Shown: in pieces, positions 35,490-43,614 of the stretch
Layout of the letters: the number at the start of each line of letters is the position of its first letter
How positions within the stretch are numbered: the first letter of the stretch is position 1
Assembly (NCBI RefSeq): GCF_003841465.1
Contig: NZ_REFZ01000001.1
Location: forward strand, 310,001-374,000
Direction of reading: 5' to 3'
Length of the DNA stretch: 64,000 bases
Source of the DNA: Natrarchaeobius oligotrophus
GTDB taxonomy: Archaea > Halobacteriota > Halobacteria > Halobacteriales > Natrialbaceae
Translations under genes and position numbers: made by a program
The notes under the pieces: generated by a model
Databases searched by the model: none
What the model was told of the DNA's origin: nothing
Seen by the model: only the letters and a program-made list of their open reading frames with translations

Positions 35490-36221
35490 TCAGATCGCGG
35501 GCGAGTTGAATCGGGGGAGGCCGGGCGAGAGCAGGTAGCCGCCGGTAGCAAGCGCGCCGAGTCCGAGCATCACCCCGTACAGGATCCACCAACCGGTGCT
35601 CCACTCGAGGTCGATCCACCGCTCGTAGACGTGGGCCACGTTCCGAAAGCAGATCGCCGCGGGAATCGCGGCGACGGCGAGTACCAGGCTCTCCTCGCGC
35701 GTTCGACCGGGCAGGTACTCGAGGACGAATCCCAGGTCGCCGACGATCGGAAGCTGCGGGAGCAACTCGGCGGCGACGATCGCCAGGACGCCGTCCTCGC
35801 CCACGTCCGTCGGATGGCTGACGAAGACGGCCGCGAGGAAAATGACGACCGGCACCGACGCGAGCGAGAGTCCCGCGAGCTTCAGCGCCCGCCACCAGTC
35901 GTTCGCCTCGTAGCGGCGCGCGTACGTGAACGTCGCCAGCGACGGCGACTCGTACGGATACGTCAGCCGGTTCCACAGCGCCGGAAGCCCGCTCCGAAGG
36001 ACGTACAGCGTCCGCAGGACGTACGTGACGATCAGCCCCAGCTCGAGCGCGACGAGCGTCGCGTTGAAAGCCGCGTTGCCGGTCGCTGGACGGCCGCCGA
36101 ACAGCAGGAACGAGACGACCGCGAGCGCGACCAGCACGGCGTGCAGGACGAACATCGATCCAGCCAGACCCGCCCCGGCGCGGGCGCACGATTCGAACAC
36201 GGCCGCCCTTTCGTCGGTCAT
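35490..36221 (-). CDS. Polytopic membrane protein, unknown function
   Basis: 243 residues with about six membrane helices (near 14-38, 50-70, 112-132, 145-160, 178-195 and 212-235). A conserved-looking amphipathic loop lies between helices 2 and 3 (RLTYPYESPSLATFTYARRY). The ATG at 36221 begins a short cytoplasmic N-terminus. It is in tandem with the MFS gene (64 bases apart) and may be co-transcribed with it. No family is recognised. Confidence 0.7.
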   Translation of the reverse strand: MTDERAAVFESCARAGAGLAGSMFVLHAVLVALAVVSFLLFGGRPATGNAAFNATLVALELGLIVTYVLRTLYVLRSGLPALWNRLTYPYESPSLATFTYARRYEANDWWRALKLAGLSLASVPVVIFLAAVFVSHPTDVGEDGVLAIVAAELLPQLPIVGDLGFVLEYLPGRTREESLVLAVAAIPAAICFRNVAHVYERWIDLEWSTGWWILYGVMLGLGALATGGYLLSPGLPRFNSPAI

Positions 36222-36441
36222 CACCCGAGTATAGCCTGGTCGTAGCGACCGCTTGACTGTTGTGACTGTCGGGACGATTGCCGGTGACGGTCGGGGGCTT
36301 CCCGTCGACGACGATCGAGTCGACTCGCACACTCGGTGCGTCGCTCGAGAAGATGACCCGAAAGCGGTGTATCCGATGTTCGGAGCCGTCAACCGGAGTT
36401 CGACGGGCCGGGAGCGCCGGTCGACGGCCGGTGTTTCGCGT

Positions 36442-36820
36442 TTACTCCGTAATCGCGACGGTCTGAAGGTACTGATTCTCGACGATTGCGGTCCCATCCG
36501 TCGCGCGATTGTACCGACTCATGACGGTCTAGAGGTCGTCCAGGAGGGCCTGTCGTTCGGCGGGATCGATGGTCTCGAGCGCTCGAATCGTCGGGCCGAA
36601 GTGCGTGCTGAACACCGCCACAGCGTGGTCGATCGACCGATAGTACTGGCGCGTCGTCCGTCGAGTGTTCGCAGTCGACCGAACGCCCGCACCGAGTAGT
36701 TCCTCGACTCCCTCGGTCGTTCCCCAGCGAAGGGGAGACTGAACGCCGGGTGGTGGAGGGGCGTACTCGGCGTGCACGGCGAACCAGTCACCGCTCCACC
36801 CCTCCGACATCGGGCTCGCT
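36442..36820 (-). pseudogene. Class I SAM-dependent methyltransferase, C-terminal remnant
   Basis: The reverse frame reads GWSGDWFAVHAEYAPPPPGV, QSPLRWGTTEGVEELLG and RSIDHAVAVFSTHFGPTIRA, which is the C-terminal half of UbiE/Methyltransf_11-type enzymes. The SAM-binding N-terminal half is missing: the left IS remnant begins where it should be. After ALLDDL there is an in-frame TAG at 36531-36529. The same frame then continues with MSRYNRATDGTAIVENQYLQ up to a TAA at 36444-36442, so the original gene was longer. The gene is dead twice over, by truncation and by a nonsense change. Confidence 0.7.
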
Positions 36821-37005
36821 AACGTGTATCCAGCGGGTGAACCCGCCGCTGGCGGGCTCGCCCGCGTGCTTCCCAACGCTTGTTGGCTAGCTCACGACAT
36901 TTCTCAACGAAGTCGAGGAGATCGATCTCCATACCAAGCTCGATCTCCTCGCCTTCGACCGTCTAACCCGTGATATCGGCCGATAAGATCGCTATTCGAT
37001 ACGAC
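36821..37005 (-). mobile_element. Decayed IS5-family transposase 5' end, left copy
   Basis: The reverse strand carries an upstream end and the start of a transposase frame from ATG 36932: MEIDLLDFVEKCRELA, then after a one-base deletion the frame of GKHAGEPASGGFTRWIHV. That is the N-terminus of IS5-type (ISH) transposases of haloarchaea. It breaks off at about 36821 and joins the methyltransferase remnant. The right copy at 39986-40225 is its near-identical inverted partner, with only a few differences over about 120 bases. Confidence 0.75.
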
Positions 37006-37270
37006 ACTTAAACGTAATCTTATGGGATCCAATTTAGTGTGAGTAAAGAAATAGTAATTCTTAATGAATATCCTCAGCATATACTTGTATTACTCCGCTT
37101 CTCTCAAAATGGATTCTCGACAAATCGTTGCTCTCATCACCCCTTTACTTATTTATTCTAGGCCATTAATTATTCTATTTCAGATAAGCTAAGAAAATAT
37201 TAATACCAATATAGTTGTTCGGCAAATATGTATGTCAGATTGATCTGACAACAGCAGCAGACGGCGCACC

Positions 37271-38470
37271 GTGCTGAAAGGAGTCGGAACGCTCACTGCC
37301 GTTCTGGCGACCCCCGCAGTGACGGGCTCCGCAGTTGGAGCGACCAAGGACGACTCGGCCGCAGTGAAAGGATCCGACGAGAAACTCCCCGAGCCGATTG
37401 CACGTCAGATCGCGAAGTATCGTGTTGCACACAACAGCACGCGTGAACACTTTGCAGAGTTCGATCCGGAGGGACTCGTCAAACCGGAACTGTTCTACTC
37501 GGTCTCCGAGGCCGGATCGTACAGACCTGCCGCCTGGGTATATCCGATCGAATCCGACGGAGAAGAAGTCGGACACGTAGCGGTGAGCGCGCAACCGGAC
37601 TCACCCGGAATTATCCGGTCCAGCACGCAGCCCGCACCACAGACCCGACTGTGGAACAACCGAACGCTCAGAAGTGAGGCCGGCGGTGATGAGATACGGT
37701 TCATCTATAATAACCCGATGAGCTTCGGGGTTGAGGTGTCGTCGGCGAATGTCGCAAGCGCCGAGGATGGAAAGTCGGCGTTCGTCGACCTGAAGCACGA
37801 ACACACGGCGTTGATCGACGCCGTCGCGAAACCGGAATCGGTAACCCAAACCGACAAAGCGGCGACCATCGATCGAAGGGGCCTGAAAGAGGCCGTCAAA
37901 GAAGGTGAACGGATCACGGGTAGCGTGCTCTCCTCGGAAAGCATCAGCAGCGATGTCCCGAATTGGGATGCGGATGACTGTCGTCCCCCTTGGGTTGGTT
38001 GTGTTCCAGCTGCCTCTGCAATGTGTATTGGAACCCACGAGTCGGTATCCAACTACTGTGACCTGATGTGGGAACTCAACGATCTGCTAGATACCGACAG
38101 TGACGGCAATACGTATCCCTTTGACTTTGACGGTATTGAGGACTACGATTCCTCGTACAGTGCCTCGAATACCTATTACGGTCGCCGTTCGGAGATCAAA
38201 GATCAGATCGATTCGGGGAACCCCTGTGTGCTAAGCCACTTCTTCGAGATTGACATAGACAAAGGCGATGTTAGTAGTCCAAGCGATCTTCAAGACGAAG
38301 CAGTTGGCCATGCCGAAACCGTCCATGAGTACGAAGAAGGCGACGACCCCTGGTATGATCCGACGGAACCCACGCTGTACGTGACCACTTACGACACGTA
38401 CGGGGGCACCAGCGAGTTCTCCTTGAGTAGTTCAACCGTCCTGTACCTCGTGCAGTCGATCGAACCGTAA
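37271..38470 (+). CDS. C39-like secreted cysteine peptidase, damaged Tat leader
   Basis: 399 residues from GTG 37271. A propeptide-like region (about 30-230) precedes a papain-fold peptidase_C39-like domain. The catalytic Cys is Cys244 in WVGCVPAASAM, His347 in GHAETVHEY and Asp375 in TTYDTYGG complete a likely triad. The upstream frame from ATG 37232 would encode SSRRRTVLKGVGTLTAV, a clear Tat signal (R-R-x-V-L-K), but codon 4 is TGA (37241-37243). Starting at the GTG loses the twin arginines. The gene may thus be a recent pseudogene, or make a cytoplasmic or Sec-type product. Composition is AT-richer than its neighbours, which suggests transfer. Confidence 0.72.
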   Translation: MLKGVGTLTAVLATPAVTGSAVGATKDDSAAVKGSDEKLPEPIARQIAKYRVAHNSTREHFAEFDPEGLVKPELFYSVSEAGSYRPAAWVYPIESDGEEVGHVAVSAQPDSPGIIRSSTQPAPQTRLWNNRTLRSEAGGDEIRFIYNNPMSFGVEVSSANVASAEDGKSAFVDLKHEHTALIDAVAKPESVTQTDKAATIDRRGLKEAVKEGERITGSVLSSESISSDVPNWDADDCRPPWVGCVPAASAMCIGTHESVSNYCDLMWELNDLLDTDSDGNTYPFDFDGIEDYDSSYSASNTYYGRRSEIKDQIDSGNPCVLSHFFEIDIDKGDVSSPSDLQDEAVGHAETVHEYEEGDDPWYDPTEPTLYVTTYDTYGGTSEFSLSSSTVLYLVQSIEP

Positions 38471-38963
38471 GCACACCGAAATCGAGGTCACAATCTTTTG
38501 TACTCTACAAAGCCGTTAGTAGAGACATCCGCTTGCTGAGTTGAGACCAAACAAACAGAGCGGGCGGAAGTGAAATCCACGAAGACCAGCTTCTGAACGG
38601 TCCCGTCAGCATCTCACCAACGCGCGTTTACGCTCGACCTCCGGGGCGAACGCTGAGGCCGAGTGAACGGATATTTCGAGATACGTATTCGAATATTTGG
38701 GTAGCACTCACACAACCCGCGGACTGCCAGAAGCCTCTCTTCGACTATTGAACGGCTATCTCAATGGATGTCGCCGTAGACGTCGAGTTCTCGCCGACAC
38801 GAGACCTATCATTAAATTTGGGAAATAGTCGGATATCACCCCTCTCGTCCAGTGAAAATGCGAATTCGAGAGACGATTAGAACATCGAAAATTCGAAATG
38901 ACCGAACGATATCGACAAATCTAGCCGCACTGGTGCTGATTACGCCTATAACTAGTGAGTGGT
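38471..38963. other. Spacer inside the IS-bracketed island
   Basis: About 490 bases between the convergent peptidase and methyltransferase genes. It is AT-richer towards 38.67-38.9 kb. No frame longer than 77 codons is present and none looks protein-like. No inverted repeat clear enough to call a terminator was noticed. Confidence 0.4.
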
Positions 38964-39629
38964 TCAGGGACGATCTCCCGTGGACGGATTACAACGACCG
39001 AAGACGAGTTCGACCGGTACAACCAACACCCACTCGATTTGGACCCGGAGAATCTCGAAATCGGCTCGAGAAAGGACGCCGCTAACGTCGAGCGGTCGAC
39101 TATCGACCAGCGTCGGAAAAACGTCGTTGAATCGCTCGTAGAGTGGAGAAATGAGATCGCTTGCTGTCGAGGGGGCGATGACACAGAGTCTACCTCCCGG
39201 AGCGAGCACCCGCTGTATCTCGTCGAGGACGGCCATCTGGTGGTCCTCCTCAAACAGTTCGAGCGTGAAGCTTACGAGAACAGCGTCGAAACTGTTGGAG
39301 TCAAACGGTAACGCCAGCGCATCACCACAGATGACCGCAGACCGGGAATCATCGTCAAGACGCTCGGTAGTTATCCGACACATCTGCTCTGCAATGTCGA
39401 TACCGACGACGGTGCCGTCGGAGCCAACAGCGTTCTGTAGCGTGCCCAATCCACGACCGGTTCCACAGCCGATGTCGAGAACGTGGTCGTCTGGGGAGAC
39501 GTTGAGGAAGTCGATCCCGCATCGTCGTAGACGCCCTTGAAAGGGATCGACGATCACATCGTAGTACCGGCTAAGCGCATTGTACCACGCTTTGCTATCC
39601 TGGACGTTGCGTGTCCGTGTCCCTATCAC
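38964..39629 (-). CDS. Class I SAM-dependent methyltransferase (UbiE-like)
   Basis: 221 residues. A leading helix (KAWYNALSRYYDVIVDPFQG) is typical of UbiE/COQ5-like enzymes. VLDIGCGTGRGLGTLQNAVG (about 50-69) is the SAM-binding motif I, VVGIDIAEQM motif II, and LPFDSNSFDAVLVSFTLELF the post-I/acidic region. The substrate is not apparent. Its stop overlaps the start region of the following gene by four bases with the small membrane protein upstream, so the two form a unit. It differs from the truncated methyltransferase at 36.5 kb. Confidence 0.85.
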   Translation of the reverse strand: MIGTRTRNVQDSKAWYNALSRYYDVIVDPFQGRLRRCGIDFLNVSPDDHVLDIGCGTGRGLGTLQNAVGSDGTVVGIDIAEQMCRITTERLDDDSRSAVICGDALALPFDSNSFDAVLVSFTLELFEEDHQMAVLDEIQRVLAPGGRLCVIAPSTASDLISPLYERFNDVFPTLVDSRPLDVSGVLSRADFEILRVQIEWVLVVPVELVFGRCNPSTGDRP

Positions 39630-39829
39630 TGACCTGTGTGTTCTTCTGATCCGCGAGAAAGTCTCCGGAAGAGATAGATGAGAACGAACGCAATCCCTCC
39701 GGTAATCAGCCCAGCGATAAGCAGCACGAGTACGATAAGGACGGTGGGGATGGCAATGTTACCAACTAGGACTGATAGAACCAAGCGGGGTCTTACAGCG
39801 ATGGGCATCAAATGTAGATTCGCGTTCAC
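39626..39829 (-). CDS. Small single- or double-helix membrane protein
   Basis: 67 residues, mostly hydrophobic (RLVLSVLVGNIAIPTVLIVL, then VLIYLFRRLSRGSEEHTGQ) with a basic-polar C-terminal tail. It overlaps the methyltransferase start by four bases, so translation is probably coupled. Its role is unknown: it could anchor the methyltransferase at the membrane, but this is inference. Confidence 0.6.
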   Translation of the reverse strand: MNANLHLMPIAVRPRLVLSVLVGNIAIPTVLIVLVLLIAGLITGGIAFVLIYLFRRLSRGSEEHTGQ

Positions 39830-39985
39830 CTTATTTATGTTTTATACTTGTTCGATAGAATTACCATGTCTGTCAGACTAATCTCGGCACTGTCCGGAGA
39901 CAGCTGTTGTCCGCAATGCTTTCTAACTCAAGCTTTGTCGAACCCGATCGCCGACGATTGTTTGAGGAACGGATCCACGTGCTGT

Positions 39986-40225
39986 GTTGTATAGCGATCT
40001 AATCAGCTAATATCACGGGTTAGACGGTCGAAGGCGAGGAGATCGAGCTTGGTATGGAGATCGATCTCCTCGACTTCGTTGAGAAATGTCGTGAGCTAGC
40101 CAAACAAGCGTTGGAAAACACGCGGGCTCGTCCGCTGGAAACACGTTGTATTGGACTGTCTTCGGTTGGAAGAAGACCACAGCTATCGGGAAACGCCGAA
40201 CCGGCTGGAAATGTGGGTTCCATAA
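39986..40225 (+). mobile_element. Decayed IS5-family transposase 5' end, right copy
   Basis: From ATG 40054 the frame is MEIDLLDFVEKCRELAKQAL. After an internal deletion another frame reads RWKHVVLDCLRLEEDHSYRE then TPNRLEMWVP and stops at 40223-40225. This is the first part of an IS5-type transposase; the DDE domain is absent. The upstream 60 bases (including TATCACGGGTTAGACGG) match the left copy in inverted orientation. Confidence 0.75.
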
Positions 40226-40229
40226 GATT

Positions 40230-40693
40230 GTCCTCATGTTCGCCATCATCAACATAGAAAAGCTCAGTGAGCTCCTCTAATCACCATTCAGCAGCTATTC
40301 AACAAAGCACCTTTTTGGTTCTCCGTTACGTCCGTATACGCGGTTTCGTCCATGCTCTCATCTCCGCTCGCGAGCGATTCGATCGCGAGCCCTACGCCCG
40401 CTCGTTCCCGTGAGTCGCTCGGGAAACCGGGAGATCGCTCGAGAAGACGTTGTGTGTTACACGGTAGCAGTCAGCATAACAGTGTCGGATCGACCCGGCG
40501 TATTCTCCGCCGGGACGGTCACCTCCGAGGGCGACCGGTATCGAGGCGATCGGACCGCATCTGGACGAACGAGTAGATCCGATCCTCAGACTCGTCCGGG
40601 GCGTTCGTCGCTGCGGTCGGTCGGGACGAAGACGCGTTCGATCCTTCGTCGCGTGGATCCGGTCAGAAATGCGTGTAACGCGTCCCACCGGCG
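40230..40693. other. Spacer right of the island, no gene identified
   Basis: 460 bases. The left 90 bases are AT-rich and may include more of the insertion's flank (TTCAACAAAGCACC at about 40289). The remainder is GC-rich without a protein-like frame. CCCGGCG and CGCCGGG around 40494-40514 form a 7-base stem with a short loop that could act as a hairpin at the end of a transcript. Confidence 0.4.
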
Positions 40694-41464
40694 TTAACGC
40701 TTTTCGGCGCGAAGTGAGATGCTCTTTACCCCGTACTCGTTACACGCGTTCGTCGCCCGATCGGAGACGAACCGATACTGGGGGTTCTCTCTGATTTCGA
40801 CCGCGTCGAACCCCGCTCGTTCTACCATTTCCCGGTAGTTATCGATCTGCTCCGCTCCGCCGATACACGCCGCCCAGAGGTCGGCGTTCGATTTGATGCT
40901 CTCCGGCATCTGGCTCTCGCTGATGATGTCCGAGAGCGCGATCCGTCCACCCGACTCGAGCACGCGGTAGGCCTCTTCGAACACACGGTCTTTCGACGCA
41001 GAGAGATTGATCACACCGTTCAAGATGACCGCGTCGAACGACGCATCGTCGAACGGAAGGTCCTCGATGGTACCACGCTCTATGGTGACGTTGTGAAACA
41101 TCCCTTCGTTCGCGAGTCGTCGGGCATTTTCGAGCTGTTCGTCGGTCATGTCCACGCCCGTGACCGAGCCGGTCTCGGTCACCCGTACGGCGGCGACGAA
41201 CGCGTCCATACCCGATCCGCTACCGAGATCGAGAACCGACTCTCCCGGCGCGAGAGCGGCTAAATCGAAGTGGTACCCGACCCCCGCAAACGAATCGATC
41301 GCCGCCTGCGGAACGTAAGCGAGGTCGTCGGAATCGTAGCCGAGGCGCTCTACCAGATCCTGGCCCATTTCGAAGTGGAACTCGCCGTCCGGCGTCTCCG
41401 CGACGTCCCGATAGACCGCTTTCACTTCGCGCTCGAGTTTGCTGACGTCAAGTGATTTCGACAT
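40694..41464 (-). CDS. ArsM-like SAM-dependent methyltransferase lacking key cysteines
   Basis: 256 residues, overall like arsenite methyltransferase ArsM. SVLDLGSGSGMDAFVAAVRV (about 76-95) is motif I, SVTGVDMTDEQLENARRLAN follows, and IERGTIEDLPFDDASFD, RVLESGGRIALSDII and WAACIGGAEQIDNYREMVER match the family order. Of the three As-binding cysteines only the last (AACIGG) is kept. The first position is GVG and the second is NGVINL, where ArsM has NCV. The substrate is therefore probably not arsenite. It is 10 bases downstream of a DUF1059 gene and probably in its operon. Confidence 0.82.
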   Translation of the reverse strand: MSKSLDVSKLEREVKAVYRDVAETPDGEFHFEMGQDLVERLGYDSDDLAYVPQAAIDSFAGVGYHFDLAALAPGESVLDLGSGSGMDAFVAAVRVTETGSVTGVDMTDEQLENARRLANEGMFHNVTIERGTIEDLPFDDASFDAVILNGVINLSASKDRVFEEAYRVLESGGRIALSDIISESQMPESIKSNADLWAACIGGAEQIDNYREMVERAGFDAVEIRENPQYRFVSDRATNACNEYGVKSISLRAEKR

Positions 41465-41474
41465 TCTGATCCCT

Positions 41475-41648
41475 TTATACGGTCTGTAGATGGTCGTCCT
41501 GCAGTTCCTCGTCGGTAAACTCCTGTCCGTGGACCTCTTTCATGTGTTTTCGTGCCAGTTCGACCGCCTCTTCTTCGTTCTCCGATTGGATGATGAATCG
41601 ACACGTATCCGATACCGACTCGCAATCGAGTTTGTGTGCTTTTGTCAC
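41475..41648 (-). CDS. DUF1059 small protein
   Basis: 57 residues from GTG 41648: TKAHKLDCESVSDTCRFIIQ, then SENEEEAVELARKHMKEVHG and a short acidic tail. This matches DUF1059, a family of about 55-60 residues with a Cys pair (Cys9 and Cys16 here) and the R-K-H-x-K-E-x-H pattern. It precedes the ArsM-like gene by 10 bases on the same strand, so the two are very likely one operon. Its function is unknown; small acidic Cys-containing proteins of this kind are often seen beside methyltransferases and regulators. Confidence 0.8.
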   Translation of the reverse strand: MTKAHKLDCESVSDTCRFIIQSENEEEAVELARKHMKEVHGQEFTDEELQDDHLQTV

Positions 41649-42221
41649 GTTGAGTCACCTCTGACCGTCTTCGCTCACCGGTGACCGAGGGGGTAAGCCG
41701 CCGACCCTCCCGTTCGTCGAACGGTGATCGTACTCAGTATCATGTTCAATGTTACCAAGCACCTATATCCGTACCACAGAAGATTGCTTAACCGTTTCCG
41801 ACGAAAGATATTCATATACGGACCGGAGAGTCCGACGTTCCTGGGAGTAGTGGGGCCGGATACCTCGGCGGAGTACGAACGGTTCGGGCGTGAGAAACCA
41901 TCGGAGGGGAAAACGGTGGCGTTCGCCGTCCGTGATCCGCCTCGAGTCGGACCACGATACGGCGGTCAGTGGTTGGCACGCGCTTTGACCACCCCCGTGA
42001 ACCGCCCCGGCGTCGAGTGGTTCGAGACGAGTCGCGTCAGTACGCGAGAGTGAAGCTTCCGCGAGGTTCGCGAACACCTTGGATTGTCGATCGACCTCGA
42101 CCACGGAGAAATCGCTGGCGGCCGCACTCGAGGTACTCGGCCGGATTCGCCCGAACGATAAAGCGCGCCCCATCTATGGCAGGCGCGAGATGGAAGCCAT
42201 GTGAACAGGTACCTCCTCCCG
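41649..42221. other. Intergenic region with AT-rich promoter and a short repeat copy
   Basis: 570 bases with no convincing gene. The left part (about 41730-41830) is AT-rich and may hold promoters. ACGCGAGAGTGAAGCTTCCG, continuing GCGAGGTTCGCGAA to 42074, matches 30 of 33 bases of a segment at 16950-16982, another intergenic place. CGATAAAG at about 42151 could be a TATA box for the next gene. Confidence 0.4.
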
Positions 42222-42458
42222 ATGAACGAGCCTCAATCTGCTTCCGACGGCGTCGTCGAGGACAGCGAGACGTACCGTCACGACGAACACGGGTGCGTCG
42301 AAGTCACCGGAATCTGGCACCGAACCCGCCGCCTCGAGACGACGCGCGACGTCGACCGCCGGAACACGATCGTCGTCCGCTTCGTACCCGGCGCGGACGG
42401 ACGCTGGATCGACGAACTCGCGGAGCCGTTAGACGACTTTCTCGACGAGATCGACTGA
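42222..42458 (+). CDS. Small acidic protein, unknown function
   Basis: 78 residues from ATG 42222 (an in-frame GTG at 42201 would add seven). Ordered beta-type segments (HGCVEVTGIWHRTRRLETTR, NTIVVRFVPGADGRWIDELA) and the acidic end DDFLDEID look like a real haloarchaeal protein. I recognise no family. It is convergent with the zinc-ribbon gene. Confidence 0.5.
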   Translation: MNEPQSASDGVVEDSETYRHDEHGCVEVTGIWHRTRRLETTRDVDRRNTIVVRFVPGADGRWIDELAEPLDDFLDEID

Positions 42459-42590
42459 CTCCCGCGGCCGTTTTCGCCAGTTGAGGATCGCGTGCAATCT
42501 CGAGTCGGTCCGTTCGCACGCCGACCGAGTCCCCACGGCGCAGTCGATCGTGACGTCGTCGGTAGCAGAACGGACCCCGCCGAGCGCCCG

Positions 42591-42818
42591 TTACTCCGAT
42601 TCGCCGTGGGCGCGAGCCTCGAGGGCGAGCATGCCGACGGCGGCGACGCAGTCGGGACAGCAGACCTTCGTGACGGCAGCGTACCGTCCCTCGAGTGCGG
42701 AACAGGGCTCGCTCGAGAGGCGGATCACCCGCTCGCCGGGTACGGGGTCGCCGCAGCGGTCGCAGACGGGGTCGGCGAGGTCGTCGGCGCTCGCGGCGGG
42801 GTCGGTCGTGGAACTCAT
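42591..42818 (-). CDS. Small zinc-ribbon-like protein
   Basis: 75 residues. Two C-x-x-C pairs (VCDRCGDPVPGER near residues 19-31, and CCPDCVAAVG near 53-62) form a probable treble-clef or ribbon zinc site, with an additional Cys (SSEPCSALEG) between them. The C-terminal helix is Ala-rich. An in-frame upstream ATG would add a Pro/Thr-rich stretch of 23 residues (MPEPIPGTPKPTATPEGTPP), so the start is uncertain. Function unknown. Confidence 0.6.
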   Translation of the reverse strand: MSSTTDPAASADDLADPVCDRCGDPVPGERVIRLSSEPCSALEGRYAAVTKVCCPDCVAAVGMLALEARAHGESE

Positions 42819-43412
42819 CGGCGGCGTCCCCTCGGGCGTCGCGGTCGGCTTCGGCGTTCCAGGTATCGGCTCCGGCATCGCAAGCGTCGACTCCGGCGTG
42901 GGCGCGAGTTCCTCGGGACTCGAGTCGGCCTCGAGATGAAAAGCGCGCGAGTCGGACTCGAGCGGTCGCTGGATCGGCGTCGTGGCTGATCGATGGCGAT
43001 ACTTCGTCGTCGTGCGAGACCTTTTTGTCTCGGTGGCAGTAACGAAAGCATGGCAGCCAAACGTCGTGTGTTTGGAAGCCACCGTCTCGGGTGTTGCAGC
43101 ACCCGGGGCATTTCGTACGCATGCCCCCGCGCTTGCGTTTCTGGAGCGCGATGGCTTCCATCCTGACAGACGCACTGAACGATAATATAATTACTGGAAC
43201 GCGCTGAAGGAATCGAAAGCGCGGTGTCGGCGATGTCGTCGTCCCAGACTACTATCGCTCGAGGATCCGTGGAGCTGATTCTACGCTCTTCCGTAGGAGA
43301 GTGTTGGTCCAGTTGTGTTGCTTGTCTGCGTGATTGAGATCTACATGTAGAGCGGTTCTTGATCGATGACCCAGTTCATAGCACTCAGCTCAGAATCGCA
43401 AGACAGCGATCC

Positions 43413-43462
43413 ATCAACAATGTTCTACACAAGAGCGATCAACAAAGTGCTACACAAGAGCG
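43413..43462. repeat. Two adjacent 25-base tandem repeats
   Basis: Units at 43413-43437 and 43438-43462 share ATCAACAA and CTACACAAGAGCG and differ at two of 25 positions. They directly abut. Confidence 0.75.
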
Positions 43463-43585
43463 TTTTATGAAAATAAATTGACGGATGCGTCACACGAGCA
43501 TGTGCATTTGAATAAGCATACAGTTTGATCATCACGAATTGTGACCGTCTCATTCGAACAAATATCACAAGTTAATGAAATAAGA

Positions 43586-43593
43586 TTAATAAT
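43586..43593 (+). promoter_or_regulatory. TATA-like box for the 43.6-kb gene
   Basis: TTAATAAT lies 22-29 bases before the ATG at 43615, the position expected for a leaderless or short-leader transcript. Confidence 0.5.
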
Positions 43594-43614
43594 ATCAGGG
43601 CAATACATCTGTAT

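Larger units (their letters stand above)
36821..40225. mobile_element. Accessory island bracketed by inverted IS5 remnants
   Basis: Inverted copies of the same transposase 5' end lie at both edges, each with the transposase start pointing outward. Between them are a C39-like peptidase gene, a methyltransferase plus small membrane protein pair, and gaps that are AT-richer than the chromosome. The layout suggests a composite or recombination-built insertion. No intact transposase remains, and no target-site duplication was identified. Confidence 0.5.
42819..43614. other. Long spacer, AT-rich in its right half
   Basis: About 800 bases. The left 350 bases continue an open reverse frame of Thr/Ser/Arg-rich character that I take as non-coding. 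From 43.2 kb composition turns AT-rich and includes a 25-base tandem duplication and the promoter of the next gene. No other gene is seen, and no intact IS, though the repeats look like IS-edge debris. Confidence 0.4.

Noticed and set aside
41763-42173. Open frames on both strands in the 41.7-42.2 kb gap
   Set aside because: No ordered protein-like segments; composition like other spacers.
42188-43160. Inverted 12-base pair GATGGAAGCCAT / ATGGCTTCCATC around the zinc-ribbon gene
   Set aside because: Too short and without matching flanks; not enough to call element ends.
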